From NCBI GenBank assembly GCA_964034945.1, contig OZ035961.1:19049243-19113242 (forward strand): 64,000 bases of DNA, in the 5' to 3' direction. The notes beneath the pieces were generated by a model. It saw nothing but the letters and a program-made list of their open reading frames with translations. It was not told where the DNA came from and did not search any database. Of this stretch, positions 48,214 to 61,479 are shown in pieces; position 1 is the first letter of the stretch; each line of letters begins with the position of its first letter. Both the position numbers and the translations under genes were made by a program. This stretch comes from Chrysopilus asiliformis. Lineage: Eukaryota; Arthropoda; Insecta; Diptera; Rhagionidae.

Positions 48214-51200
48214 TGGTTTTTTAAACAAACCAGGTGGTTTTTTTTACAAAATTCTCTGTGTTAATAATAAAAAAATTAAGATATAGGTTCACTGCGCTTC
48301 AGAATTTTGCAGTCTTAAAAAATCTGGTTAATCTCCTAAACTAAAGCTAGACCCCTTTCGAACGCCGAACGAAGAATAAGAGTTTTATTAATTTGATGGG
48401 ATATATTCTAGCTTCCATGATGCGATAATCTTTCCGGATGGTGCGATAATCTTTATATTATTTTTTTATATTTTTTTATTTATTGTAAAAAATCTGGATC
48501 GTCTTTTGTTGAAATACATTAGCATTTTAACAAATATTTTAAATTTTATAAAAAAGTATGCAGGCCGAACATTTTTAATCACGCGTAGTTTTTATATTCA
48601 AAAACAAAAAATAAAAAAAAAGCCAAAGTTTTTGTTTTAGAAAAATTTTGATTGAGGTTTTTTTTAATCAAACAAAAATCTAAAACTGTTTTCCGATTTT
48701 GACGTAGTGAAAATTTTAAAATAATCAACTTTTAAATAAAACTTGATTTGTGTTAGGATGGAAGAAAAATTTCTAGTTACAACCCGTCACCCAGCCTAAA
48801 AATCAATATATTTTCATTGAGTCCAATCGACTTAAGTAGGCTACACATCTATCAGTTTTCCATCAGTTTTTGGGAAACTGATGGGAAACTGATTGGTGTG
48901 AACGTAAAATCAGACAACTGATGGGCAACTACGAAAAAATTCGTGGGCAAATCAGTTTTTTTTAAAAACAGATGGCCAACTGATTGGTGTAAACGTTCGC
49001 GTCAGTCGCTTCAGTCGTATCGCATTAGGATAGAACCAAATTTTATTGCATTAAGAATAATGCATAAACACGCTCTCTCTTTATTATTCATCCTCACTGT
49101 TTGAATTCTGCCATCAAAATGAATGAATACTTTTCACAAAAAACTGTCACTTGCAACTGATAGATGAGAACGCATAACTAGATGTAAAAAACTTATGGAA
49201 AACTGACATGTGCCGTAACAGTCGCGACTGATCGAAAACTGATAGATGTGTGCCCTACTTTAGGAGTGCGTTTTAAGCCAAACTAAAAGGTGGGTGGTTC
49301 AATGTATGAGATGAATTAAAGAGAATAATGTTTTGCCTTTTGCCGTTATCCGCTATATTTTACTGTTATCGAGATATTTTCATTACAAAGTCAAAAATTA
49401 GGTTTTTGCGAATACTTTACAAACAACGGGGTTTTTTAAAAAAAAATTGAAGAAAATTAAAGATTTTGAAAAAAAAAAAACAATTAAAAAAAAGAAAATA
49501 TTTTGTGAAAAAATCGTTGGGTTATAGTGTAAACTGCACAGAGACGTAGGTTTTGTGTAAGAAATTCATGTGCTGTTCACGTCCTCTTTGGAAACTCTTC
49601 TTTTTAAATTTTTACGGAAAATATCGATTAAAATCAATCTTGAAACGATGTGTAAATATTATTTGAGTATTAAATTACTGCCATTTCAGAAATTAAAACG
49701 TGTTCTTGAAAAAATCTCAATATGTCCAAATCTTTTATCAGACAATGTTTGAGGTCAATAAATATTTATATTAAAATTTTTGTCTAGACGATGACCAGTG
49801 GCCGTTGATCACGAGCGGATCCCGACATCAACAATGTTGTGCGAGGAGGGGGAATTATTGGGTTATATACCTTAACAAATTATACAAAACGAAATACTCG
49901 AGTGTCGTATAGGTATTTTTTAAAATATCTATCAAAATTCATCGGCTAGTGGGTTAAGTTAATGTTTTTGCTATTACGAAATTATTGCAATTTGGATTGT
50001 TGATTTCTGCATTGGTCCTTCATCTGGCCCATGCGAGTACATTGAACATAATATTTCCCTCTTTTATTACACGAAAAACTTGTGTCTTTAAACCAAAGAA
50101 GATAAGAGTTAACAGTACAAGTGTACACTTAACTGACTTCAATAAGCTTAAAAGAGGAAAAACACAGCATTTAAACAACCAACACTTATAGGGGGAAAAA
50201 TCTCGCTAAAGAATCCCTTCAACTGTTATTTGATTTTCAATGATTTTTTATTGAAATTAAACTACTCTTCGGGTTTTCTTGATTGTTACGAAAATCTCAG
50301 AAATATAAAATGCCAACAAACTTCCCCAAGTAGTAAAATTTCGCAAGACCTAATTTTTTAAAGAAAAATATTCTGGAATGAGAAACTATGCCAAATTTCT
50401 CTAAAATGTGTCTATCCCGTCGCAGACAACAGTCTGATTAGGTTTCATTGTAGTGTGTAGAAGGAAAAAATAAAAGAACCAACTAAACAGGGAATAAAAA
50501 ATAAGGGAAAAAAATGTTTTCCAAACGAAAACACCTATGCTAATGCAATTAGATACTTATGGGGTTGGACAGATACGGCTTTATTCTAGAAACCCAAAAC
50601 CTGAAGTAGTTCAGAAATTTATTGGAATTGCTGCAGTTCGGACGTAGAATAAATTTGTCGCGGTTACTTTCTAAATCTCTTCATAAAAGGACTTAAAATT
50701 TTTTAAAACAAAAATCATTTTGCAGAATCGGTTTTTCGGTTAGTGTGTGGAGATATTTAGATCGGCAAATTTACCGCAATACTTTCGTAGTTCAGATTTT
50801 ATAGTGAATGGATAGCAAATAATTTATAAAGAATATTACATGATCAAATAATTGTGATTCAAAGTGATTTTTTAAAAATATTGTGAGTTTATTCAAAAGG
50901 ATATCATTGTTGCGTATTTAAAGGATTTAGAAAATGGTTCGTATTTAATGGCTGACTAAAACTTTATCTATTATACATATATTTAAAAATCGGCAATAGT
51001 TAAAAGGTGGCATTTCTGACGAAAATTTTCAGTTTTACGTTTTACGACGAACAATGCTATTACAAAGTGTGCAATATGTTACAAAATATGAAGTTCAACT
51101 TGAGTTTCTGTTCGAGGAATATTTTAAATAAATCTAAAGGAATATATCTACGTTGAGAGCAATTCTACCAAACTACAAAGTTCATAAAAATATTTTAAAT

Positions 51201-52692
51201 AAGCATTCTGATTTAATTTTAAGGGCTAAAACTGATTTTGATTAAAATGTCTTTTGCAATAAATGTATGAAAAAATGTTGTTTAAGAATTCAGGAATTAG
51301 AAATTCTCAACCTGATCTAAAAAAAATTTTACTCGACGAAAACAATAGGTTTCGGTTATGGAAGACTCGTCATTAAGTGAATGTGGAAGAAATTCGAGGT
51401 AATTACGATAAATTTCTACCAATCACATTCTGAGGCAGCTGTAATATTAGTTTCTAATTGTGAAATTATTGCGTAAAACATTTGAGACGTTGAGAATTAA
51501 AAAAAACCCCAAAAACGACTTTTCGAGATAATTGGTTTTGAAAATTTCGTAGAAATTATCGGCGAACTTGTAACCACGGTTTTTCGTGTAAAAAGTTCAT
51601 ATTCAGGGAAAATATATTAATTGGGGTCACTTATCAAAAACGTTCAAAAATTTAAATTTGGATAGGTTTTTAAGGACCAAATTGTGGGTTAAACCATTTT
51701 TACATTTTTCAACTTGCTCTCATAGTAAGTGCAAGAATGAAACTTTTGTTTATAACTTTGTTAATAATATTATAATGTGCACCAATTTTTTTCTCCAAAC
51801 AATCTATACTGAATAGCAGTATAAAAACCAAAAACTCGAGAATCTCAATTTTGTGGGTTGGGCCCTCAACGCATTACTTATGTTTTTATCTCGTTTTAAT
51901 AAAGCGGTTGTCAACGCCTTATTTATGTTTTTACCTCGTTTTTTCGCACCACATATGCACATTCCATGGCAAAATTATTTTACAGCTGATTTGTTTGGTT
52001 CTATGGGATCAAAATTTGATGATTCCGATTGAACTTTTTCCAGTTCCTCATTATTTCAATTAAATGCCATTGTATTATTTATGTAGTTATGGCCCTGGGA
52101 TATCTGGTACTTGAAAAGAAATGCTTTCGATAGTAACAAAAATATTTCCTTATGACCTATAGCCCGAAATTATTCAGAAGGAAGGTCAGAATCTAAAGTT
52201 CGGAGTCAATAATTAAAATCAATGACTAATGCAATTTTAATTAAAATTTATGATGTTAAATAATAAAATTTGCTTTTAGGAACATTATTTTTTTTTATTT
52301 CCTACATTTTAATTTAAAATATTGTGCAGCTACTTTGTGAACATACATTATTTGTTTTTGAATATTATTCACTATATAGAATAAGTTGTAATTGGACGAT
52401 ATTTCTCTAAATTTATATTCATACATACAAAAAATATATATATTTTTGCTGTGTTTGGATTCTTTAACCGATTTTGGACCAGTGATTGGTTTACCGACCA
52501 CTATTTTGAGCAACTTCGATTATTATTATTGTTATCACATAGAAGTTAATTATGGAAGCAAAGGGCTGAGCTAAAATGGGTTAATATGAGCCTTACTGCT
52601 ATATCATTAATAGCGTACCGTTAGACCCAATTATAACAATCCTTAATATCAGAACGACGTGCTGGTATATAAACATTCCAATATTTTTTTAG
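48214..52692. other. Interval between Zwilch and chaoptin
   Basis: About 4.5 kb. It holds the inverted-repeat element at 48836-49258, then AT-rich sequence. The untranslated leader and first codons of chaoptin probably lie here, since the first recognisable chaoptin exon is entered through an acceptor. A weak secreted-peptide-like frame at 49985-50191 has no ATG. Confidence 0.45.
48836..49258. mobile_element. TIR element with internal AAACTGAT repeats
   Basis: The ends 48836-48860 and 49234-49258 are inverted repeats with two mismatches sharing ACACATCTATCAGTTTTC. The interior carries several copies of AACTGATGG/AACTGATTGG in both orientations, including AACTGATTGGTGTRAACG twice. It is 423 bp, non-coding, with no clear target duplication. 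Confidence 0.7.
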
Positions 52693-55600
52693 AGTCTGGA
52701 GTCGCTACTAAAATTTGGATACTTCTTAATAACAATAACAATAACGTTGATGATATGGGCTTCATTGGCCCGTGCATCGAGTAGGGAAATAGAACAAATG
52801 AAATATCCGCCATGCACCTATAACCCACTCTGTACATGTTCGAAGGCAGCGCCGGATTTGGGGATTGTGCACTGCAAAAACGTGCCCTTTCCAGCTATTC
52901 CGAAAATGGTCAACAATTCAAAGGTACAACCATTAAAACATTGATGTTACGAATAGGGGAATTTTTCAATTATACGTACTTCACATTAGGTATTTATGCT
53001 CCACATGGAAAACACCGGCCTCAGGGAAATCGAACCGTATTTCTTACAAGCAACAGGAATGTATCGTTTGAAAATATCAAACAATCATTTAACAGAAATT
53101 CCGGATGACGCGTTTACTGGTCTCGAACGATCGTTATGGGAATTAATACTACCCAATAACGAATTGATCGAAATCCCATCTAAGTCGTTCAGACATTTAC
53201 AGAAACTGAGACACCTGGATCTTAGTTACAACTACATCACCTTCATTGGACATGACTCATTCCGTGGACTCGAGGATTCCCTGCAGACACTCGTCTTGAA
53301 GGAAAACTCAATAACGGTCCTTCCACCACATGGTTTTTCGGGTCTTTTACTGCTCGAAACGTTAGATTTAAGTGGAAATAATTTGTACGAAATCGATCCG
53401 AGTGTTTTCAAAGATGGAATGCCAAGACTTTCAAAGTTACTACTAACAGATAATGTCCTTACCGAATTTCCTTATAACGAATTGGCACCGTTAAAAATGC
53501 TTCGAACGCTGGATTTATCGCACAATGCGATCCGAAATATGATCACTAATGATAGTTATGGAGGTTCACCTAAGACCAGTGTGAAATTCAATTTGGATAA
53601 TTTACATATGGAATACAATCAAATTGATCAGCTGCAACAAAATGCGTTCATGAATTTCGATGTAGTTAATCGGACGTTCTTCGATGGTAATCCAATCAGA
53701 CATGTTATGGTAAATATTTAAAAAAAACTATTTTTTTTTTCATTTAAAGTAAACTAGTTGTAAAGTAAATATTTTTATACAGGATGATGCTTTTAAACCA
53801 GCAAAAATACGTGAAATTTACATGAGATATTGCGGTTTGACAATAATTTCACCAGTTGCGTTTGATAGTTTGGTTAATTCTCTTCAAATTTTGGATCTTT
53901 CTGGGAATAATTTGACTAATTTACCGGAGAAAGTGTTCAATAATTTCGACTTTCTTAGGTAATTATTATTTGTATTATTTAAGAATAAATTCAAGTGTTC
54001 TACATAAAATCAGAAATGTTTTAAGAGTAAAAAATATAAAATATAGAAACTGTGTCGAAAATAGGAGGAAAATTTAAAATTCAGTGGAACCTCAGTTTGT
54101 TTTTCAGTAATTGAAAAATTTAAAAGTGTTTTTGAGGGCCCCAAAAATTTTCGCGATGCATGATCCACGTTTTATAAAACCTCGTTTTATAATGATTGGT
54201 ACAATTTAAAAACCGCATCATACAGGGATCACTAATGCGGGAATTACCAGTACATTTTTTTACTAAGCCCGTTTTTACAGCTTTTTTGCAATCAACTTTC
54301 GATTACCATTTAATATTTTTTTAAAAATTTCAACAGGGTCCTCAGCCTCAGAGATAATAAGATTAAAATTATTGCTCCAGTTGAAATGTTCAACGTTTTC
54401 CAATATACATTATTGAAACTGGATTTGAGTGGTGATAAAAATGCCAAAACAAATCTACAAGAATTAAAAAAGTAATTGAGTCTTTGTTGTTAGCGAAATA
54501 GATTTTTTTGTATTTATTCCTAAAGTATGACTAGAATGAGGAATATGCGATCGCTGTCTATCTCTCAGCTGAACACACAGGTCCTAAAACCTGAGGAATT
54601 CTTGGATTTCAGTACCGAACTAGAAGATCTACAAATAACGAGAGGTGGCCTACAGTCAATTAATGCTCATGCCTTCAAATATGTCCGTGGAATAAAACGG
54701 CTCGATCTAAGTGAAAACAGTATTGGAACAATTGAAAATGAAGCGTTCACTGAAGTAGGTTTTGATTAAACACAAATCTGATATACCGGGTACCCAATTT
54801 AAAGACATACTATTTAGTCACAGTTGCAGTAATCGGGTCTGAAACAACTTTTCAAAAAGACCCAGTTTTTCCCAATGCGTAATTCTTCTTATTCCAGAAT
54901 ACTTTGAGGAATAAATATTTCAAAAAATGTTGATCAAAAATAGTTACTGGAAGAGTTCAGAATACTTTAAGTCAACTTTAATTTGATACAGAAGGTAATC
55001 AAGTTTTTAACGTCCTTTCATGTTCAAGTGAATAACAATCATTTTGCGTAAATGATAAGTCATAATACCATACAACATCTGAAATTTTGTTTAATTATTT
55101 CATACTTCTAATCAAATCAAGAAATAACATTATATCCCTAAAGCACGATTTCACAAAAGTTCATCTCTTTCAAAAAAAAAACTAACAAAAATTAATTTCT
55201 TGTATTTGATTTTTCAGAGCTCCTCGCTTCTATTTTTATCTATCAAGGATAAAACACAAATTTTCAAAATAAAATTTTATGATTTTGAAAAAAAAAACTA
55301 GAGATCGAGATAATTAAATACAGAAGTACCTCGCATAGGCAAAAATTTAAGTTTTTCGATACGATATTTCAATTTTTCGCGGTTTCGGTGGAGCCGATTT
55401 ATGCGAGGTTTTGTCTATTTATTAATGAATTACGTTTGCTGGGAGAAACCAAAACCTATCCGAGAACTAAATATCCGTTAAAAGAGTTTATGGAAACTAA
55501 ATTTTACAAAATACCTATTTAATGTTTTATTTTCAAAGAAACCCGTATTAAAAAGTAGCCGGTATATCATCGATACTAAACAAAAGTTCATCTAAAAGTA

Positions 55601-56259
55601 ATTAATAATAAACTTGATATTTTTTCTCACATTTCTACATTTTAACGTCAACTAAAGATTGGTCACTCGTTAATCTCATTGAAAATATCACATGGATATT
55701 CTGGAAGCTCGTTACCTTCAGACGCTCTCCGGCATTTAACATCATTACAAGAGCTAGATTTCAGCAACAACAAAATCTCGAGTATGAGTGATACAAGTTT
55801 CCATTTTCTAAAAAATTTGAGACTCTTGGAATTGCATGACAATCGGATTGAACAAGTAATGAAGGGGACTTTCCAGGGCGACATTCATTCGAAACTTGAA
55901 GAGATTTCGTTTAGATTTAATAATTTAAAAACGATATCTCAGCATACATTTTTTGACTTAGAGGTAAGTTGAATTCAAATCTGAATTGTAATGTTGTAAA
56001 AAAAATACTAAAATAAAATACAATAAATTATAATAAAATACTAAATACACTGTGATCTATTTAACTTCAATTTCATGCTTGTATTAAGATTTGGTGTTTT
56101 ACATTCATAATCGTTTTATTAAAGGCACTACAAAAACTACATTTAGATGACAACAAAATAGAAAAAATTGAACGACGAGCATTTATGAATTTGGATCGAT
56201 TAGAGCACTTAAGCTTAAGAGGCAATAAACTCACCAGCCTTACAGATGAATCATTCCAG
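52693..56259 (+). CDS. chp: Chaoptin, N-terminal half (leucine-rich repeat photoreceptor protein)
   Basis: Exons: 52693-52923, 52990-53709, 53783-53958, 54337-54471, 54526-54754, 55658-55963, 56125-56259, in agreeing phases, giving 644 residues. The first exon reads LLKFGYFLITITITLMIWAS, a signal peptide matching the Drosophila one, but its first codons are absent. An upstream exon ending ATGGG spliced at 52695, or another supplying Met before 52693, would complete it; the Met at 52750 would halve the signal. A Cys-rich cap (CTYNPLCTC) and tandem LRRs follow, each near 24 residues with LxxLxLxxNxL. Chaoptin is a GPI-anchored adhesion protein of rhabdomere microvilli, about 1315 residues in Drosophila. 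Here the gene stops at a clean CAG/GTTAGA donor at LRR TDESFQ; the second half is not between 56260 and 64000. Confidence 0.92.
54755..55657. other. chaoptin intron, no other feature seen
   Basis: About 900 AT-rich bases between two LRR exons. I see nothing recognisable beyond splice sites. Confidence 0.5.
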
Positions 56260-57348
56260 GTTAGAAAAATAATATTAATTTTATCTTTAAGTATAAACAT
56301 TCAAAAACTCATCATAAACAAATTTTACATATATTTGTGTAAGCATAGACTTTTGCACCCTTTTTCATTAATGTTAAAAAAAAGTATTTTTGGTTTACGT
56401 TGTGAAGGAAACAAGTCGCAATTTTTACCAGTTTTTGTATATTTTTTTGGAATTTAATTCTTTGATATAAGAAATATTTTCCGAAGGTCCCTGTGGGGTT
56501 TAATACTGTAATTTTGGTATGAAAGTTTAATTACAAAAATTTCTGCAACATATCTTTCAAACTTCTGTTTTTAGTCGATATTGCAAAGAAATATTGACTA
56601 TGCAATAAAAGTGCTAACAACACTTGGAAAATTTCGCCATAAAAACCGAAGATATTTTTGTAATTTCAGCTAGTTTGTAACAGCTGAGCTTAGAAACAAA
56701 CATTCCATATACAATATAGAGGGATACCTAAATATAAAAGAAAAGAAATGGAAATAAAACTCTACTCCCCATCCGGCTAAAATGGAATATTGATTTTGTC
56801 TTAACGTAAATTGGATTAAATAAACGGACAATGGCGCCTATTATTTTAAAATCACGTATAGATACTAGAAAATAGTAGCGAAATAACTGTTCTACATTTC
56901 AAAACTCGCATTTGGAAATTTATTCCTTTTAAAGTGTGAATATGTCAGAAAAATTCAACTCCATTGGTCACATATGAGTACGCCATTGAATTGTTTTATT
57001 CCATACAGTAGCGGCTTTTGTATTCAAATGATACTTTGCTGTTTAAGTTTAAAAACAAAACAAGTTCGACAATGGTGCTTCCGATTAGAGTGAATTTAAA
57101 CATTTGCGGCTTCGAACGGAAAATATTTGAATCTGCCAACAGACTGAACTCACCCATCTGAATTCCACTCATTGAACATACCCTTGTGCAACCATTTTAG
57201 TTCGATACAATTCGTTCTTTGGGTAGGTCGCTAGCGGGTGGTTTTCGCGTAGCACCGACGACTCAACGCTTTGCTGTCAAAATAATTTATAAGAATTTAT
57301 CGGGAAATTTTGTTGGCCTCCCGATAAAATTGAGTTTTTGTAGACACA
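56260..57348. other. chaoptin donor to zinc-finger gene start
   Basis: About 1.1 kb with no LRR exon and no repeat I recognise. The last 150-200 bases before 57349 probably include the promoter and leader of the zinc-finger gene; no TATA box is evident. Confidence 0.45.
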
Positions 57349-59454
57349 ATGAACCCGGTGGAGGACAAAACCTGTCGAATTTGCGGGTTTGTGGATGCAG
57401 CGAACATTAATATATTCGATCAGCGATGGAAAAATATGCCATTGAAGATATTGACGGTGTTTCCAATCACAGTAATATTTTCCTTCTGTTTCAAACAAAA
57501 TGGACAAAAAATAACTTTCCTTTTTTAGTTGTACGAATCGGATCCGCTTCCCAAAAATATTTGCGAGAAGTGCATGTACAACGTGAATGTAATATTTACC
57601 GAGAGTCAGAAGATATTTAAAGTGCAGAAGAAATGGATAGACAATGTACGGACCAACAAGCCCAAACATTCGTTTGTCTATGCCCTGGATTTGATTGAGG
57701 TTGGAGCTATATTTTTCACTCTCATTAATTAAGTAGCTACCAGTTCGTCATTGTATTGAATTTTACAGCAAACCAATCGAAAGATGGTGGAAGACATAAA
57801 AAACATCGTTCCAGATTTTATACACCGGCCGGCTCGCCCAGTGGCTGATCTCAAGGAAGTACAGAACAGTATTGAAGCCACTGAGAACACGGATTTGACG
57901 ACTCCACTCCCGGCACCCAAGAATTGTATCAGTCTTATGACAAACTGCAACGAGGTGGACTCTCAGTTAAATCGACTTCTCATGGAGCCCGAACCCATCA
58001 GCAAAACGCAATTTAGCATGGATTACGATCCGTTTACGGTAGAAAAGAAGCCGACCAATGTTAAAACGCAGAAAGTTCCACCAGCCAGTAATACACAACA
58101 GAAAATTAAAGAGATTCGCAATAAGCTGCAATCGAACGGCTGTACATTAATGTCTTTGAATCAAGCACATCCTCCACCAATCGTTCCCTGGACAAAGAAG
58201 ACTCCTACCCTCAGTTCAATACTTAGCATCCATTGTAAATACTGTTTGAAGACATTTCCAAATATCAAATTCCTTGCCAAGCATCAGCTGGGCCATCTAG
58301 TTCTGTCCGATCGTAGAATTTTTGATAGAAAGTATTTAGAAAAGAAGGTTCGAAGGGGTCGCCTGATACCTGTCGGCGATAAGAAATGCATCCGCTGTCT
58401 AAACTGTTGGAAATTGTTTGTAGATAATCGTGCGATCCTGGATCATTGGTCCAAGGGCGATTGTGATTTCTTTTGTAACGTTTGTGGCCAGGAATTCCCG
58501 ACGAATCCTCGCATGCTGCGCGAGCATGTGAAGGGCACTCATGGGATTAGCTACAAATCGTCGCGACGACGTGTGGTCGAGTCTGAGAAGTTTATGTTGC
58601 GGGATTTATACAATAAAACCGCCACTCCGTACGATCCGCATTCAAGTGGAAATCCTTTGGTTCAAGTGAAGCTGGAGCCAGGCGAGATTCCCAACGGCCC
58701 ATCGAAAGCGAAGCGGAAAAAGCAGGGCCTCAACTCACAGGGACGTGTCAGCTGCAACATCTGTTTCTGTACGTTTCCCAATTTCCAGTCGAAGAACTCG
58801 CATATGCGGAAACACAAGAAACGGGAAATTCCATCCGCCACAGTATCCAGAGAGATTAGAACCGAGAGACCAGCAACAAACTCGCTCGTCGAGAAAAACG
58901 CTGAACAGCTTAAATTACCACCCGAGATTAAGGTGGAGCCCGAAGAAGGCTATGAAATTTTAATGGAATTCAGTACGGACTGCCAACTAAAGGCGGAGGG
59001 CCCGAAATTTTTCACTCCCATTCTACAAAACTGCTCAGCATCATCATCGTTATGCACAACTCCACCATCGCCAGCGGCGGGAACATCTCCTTCAACTAGT
59101 GTCCCTAGGCTGCAAGTAAAGAAGTTGAGTGATCTTCAAGATCCATGCATTTCATCGCAGAATCACGACGAAGACGCTCCCGAGTTCAAATTCACACCAC
59201 CGAAGTCAACTGCAACACCGAAAACCACAGCAAACGCTTCGAAATCATCGACAAAGACTGATGATCACATGGACTATAAAAGGCTGTACAATTGCCATCC
59301 ATGTGGGCAGAAATTTTCATCGAAGACGGAACTTTTCCAGCACAAGCGGCAGTGCCAGTCGAACAATAAATTCACCTGCCGGTTCTGTTTGCGAGCGTTT
59401 GTAACATCGGCCGATCTTCAACTACACATCATGATAATGCACAAGGCCATCTAG
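57349..59454 (+). CDS. ZAD-domain C2H2 zinc-finger protein
   Basis: Exons 57349-57471, 57529-57699 and 57769-59454, all phase 0, give 659 residues. The N-terminal ZAD has zinc pairs at C9/C12 (CRIC) and C53/C56 (CEKC), split by the first intron. After a linker come C2H2-type fingers scattered rather than in one array: CKYCLKTF, CIRCLNCW (irregular, ending in Cys), CNVCGQEF, CNICFCTF, CHPCGQKF (last ligand Cys) and CRFCLRAF. Between fingers 3 and 4 is VKLEPGE, and after finger 4 IKVEPEE; both fit the sumoylation consensus (hydrophobic-K-x-E). A Ser/Thr/Pro-rich stretch precedes the last pair. ZAD-C2H2 proteins are insect-expanded, dimerise through the ZAD and bind DNA in the nucleus. It probably lies inside a chaoptin intron. 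Which Drosophila gene it matches is unknown. Confidence 0.9.
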
Positions 59455-59949
59455 AAGCGAATTGAGATCAAAAGCTTGTTGACATTTACACACATATATT
59501 TTAATTTTTTCATTTTTGTTTGAACTAGAATACGTAAATTATACATATAAGCAGGTCAATGTCTCTCCGCACCCCCAACACAAAAACTTGAATTTCCCAG
59601 AATTTGGATCTCCTGAAAGAATTAGGAAATCGGTTACTTCTTTTCATTTCATTATCATAGAAAAAAAAATGTGTCACACTCTGTAAAATTAATTAGCATT
59701 TAAGTTTATTGAAAATTAATAAGTTTAGTTGAATGAATTAAATATTTTAAAAAAAAGTAACTAAAATTTTTAGAATTTTTTTAATTGGAATGACCACTAT
59801 GATATTTGAATATCTCGAAACTTAGGGTTGATTGGTCAATATTTTTGAATATTTGTTTCTCTCAGAACGATTTTTTTTTCTATTCATTTGTACCGGATTT
59901 CTCCTGGCGAACGATTGAATATTTTGAAATTTTAATTCAATTGAAACAA

Positions 59950-60309
59950 AGGAAGGGAAAATTGTAAAGGAGCATCTGTAAAGTTTCGGACCAAAGTGTA
60001 GTTGATCGCATCAGAACCACTGCTACACTTCTGTTGTTGACCTGAAGACCAGACGCAGACAGGAGCGAAGATTCTAGATTCAAACCTTACTACAAAGTTT
60101 ACAGCAATTTGCTCTTTAACGGAATTCACGATTACATTAGTAAAAGTCGATTTCTATATATAGAACAAAATGAACTCTCTACCTCGTCCGCTCCAGTCAG
60201 TGTCTGGTCGTCAGGTCAACAACAGAAATGTTGCTACAATTTTGATGAAGCCAACTACACTTCGGGCCGAAACTTGATTGACGCTTGCTTTACAATTTCC
60301 CCATCCTTT
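59950..60309. mobile_element. Imperfect foldback element, arms about 115 bp
   Basis: The left arm (59950 to about 60070) and right arm (about 60190-60309) are inverted: GGGAAAATTGTAAAGG, GTGTAGTTG, TGTTGTTGACCTGAAGACCA on the left meet their near-complements on the right. Each arm, read from the centre outward, gives an open frame with WSSGQQQKC, so the two opposite-strand frames encode similar peptides. The right edge abuts the next repeat. Confidence 0.65.
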
Positions 60310-61395
60310 GGTAATTTGGGGTCGCTGAATCCGAATCTGGCAGTAGTTACTTTTTCAGATATGAAGTATAACTTTTTCAGATATGAAAGGTGACTCATAG
60401 ATTGGTTTAAATATTTACAACTAGCTTGCATACCCGTTGTTGCCGGGTTAAGTTTTTTCAAATTTTTATTTTGTTTTGATGGTCTATGTTGGAGCTAAAC
60501 TTCAGGCCAATCGGCTCGGTAGTTTCCCCGCTAAACGGTAACATAGAGGAAAAGCTAAGTTTCGAGATCACTTTACCCCCTCCTCTTACTCCTCCACCGC
60601 TCGGGCTACTTTTTAATGGGTCTATGTTGGGGCTGGACCCCCGACGAACATCTATGCCAAATTTCAGGCCAATCGGTTCAGTAGTTTTCCCGCGAAAGAG
60701 TAACATAGCGCAAAAACTAAGTTTCGAAATCACTTAACCCCCTCCCCTTACTCCCCCCACCCCTCGCGCTACTTTTCCGTATGCCTATGTTGGAACTCGA
60801 ACTACCACAGACACTCATGTCAAATTTTAAGTCAATCGGTTCAACCGTTTTTGCGTGAAAGAAGAACAGACAGACACTAATGCTACATTTACACGAATGA
60901 CAAATTTGTCATTTTTTTCTTGTCATTATGTTAATTCCCGTGTAAATGGCATAATTTTTGTAATTTTTTCTGTCGGAAAATGTCAATCTCTCATAAAAGA
61001 ATGAACTTGTCCATTCTTTTATGCCAGATTGTCATTCGTGCAAACGCAATATTAGTTATGACAACTTTAGTATTCAACTTTTGTCATAACTAATATTGCG
61101 TTTGTACGAATGACAATCTGGCATAAAAGAATGGACAAGTTCATTCTTTTATGAGAGATTGACATTTTCTGACAGAAAAAATGACAAAAATTATGCCATT
61201 TACACGGGAATTAACATAATGACAAGAAAAAAATGACAAATTTGTCATTCGTGTAAATGTAGCATAACTCATTTTTATATATTAGTATGATATGATTTGG
61301 ATATTAACCATACTTTTTTCCTTCATATCTGAAAAAAAATATCTGGTATAACCAAACTACTGCCAGATTCGTATTGAGCGACCCCAAATTACCCA
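60310..61395. repeat. Composite repeat with inverted outer ends
   Basis: The outer ends 60310-60388 and 61320-61395 are inverted (GGTAATTTGGGGTCGC, CTGGCAGTAGTT, TCAGATATGAA against their complements). Inside is a repeat starting near 60420 (ACTAGCTTGCATACCCGTTG) with about 2.5 tandem subunits, each with CTATGTTGG, GGCCAATCGGTTCAGTAGTT and a C-rich stretch (60482, 60620, 60782), ending in ACAGACAGACAC. Similar ACTAGCT...GACAGAC repeats are widespread in arthropod genomes; the class is uncertain. Confidence 0.6.
60881..61264. mobile_element. Foldback MITE with 184-bp near-perfect arms, TAA duplication
   Basis: Arms 60881-61064 and 61081-61264 are inverted repeats with about three mismatches, leaving a 16-base loop. 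The termini are TGCTACATTTACACGAATGA. TAA flanks both sides (60878-60880, 61265-61267). It is inserted in the tail of the composite repeat just after ACAGACAGACAC. Termini and TAA resemble the element at 3062-3706. Confidence 0.9.
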
Positions 61396-61479
61396 GAGAA
61401 GACACATGAAGCGAACCCAGGTGTTCCAACAAATCGTCAAAGAAATTCTAAATCCTAAGAACAAAATTGCTTCCATCAT

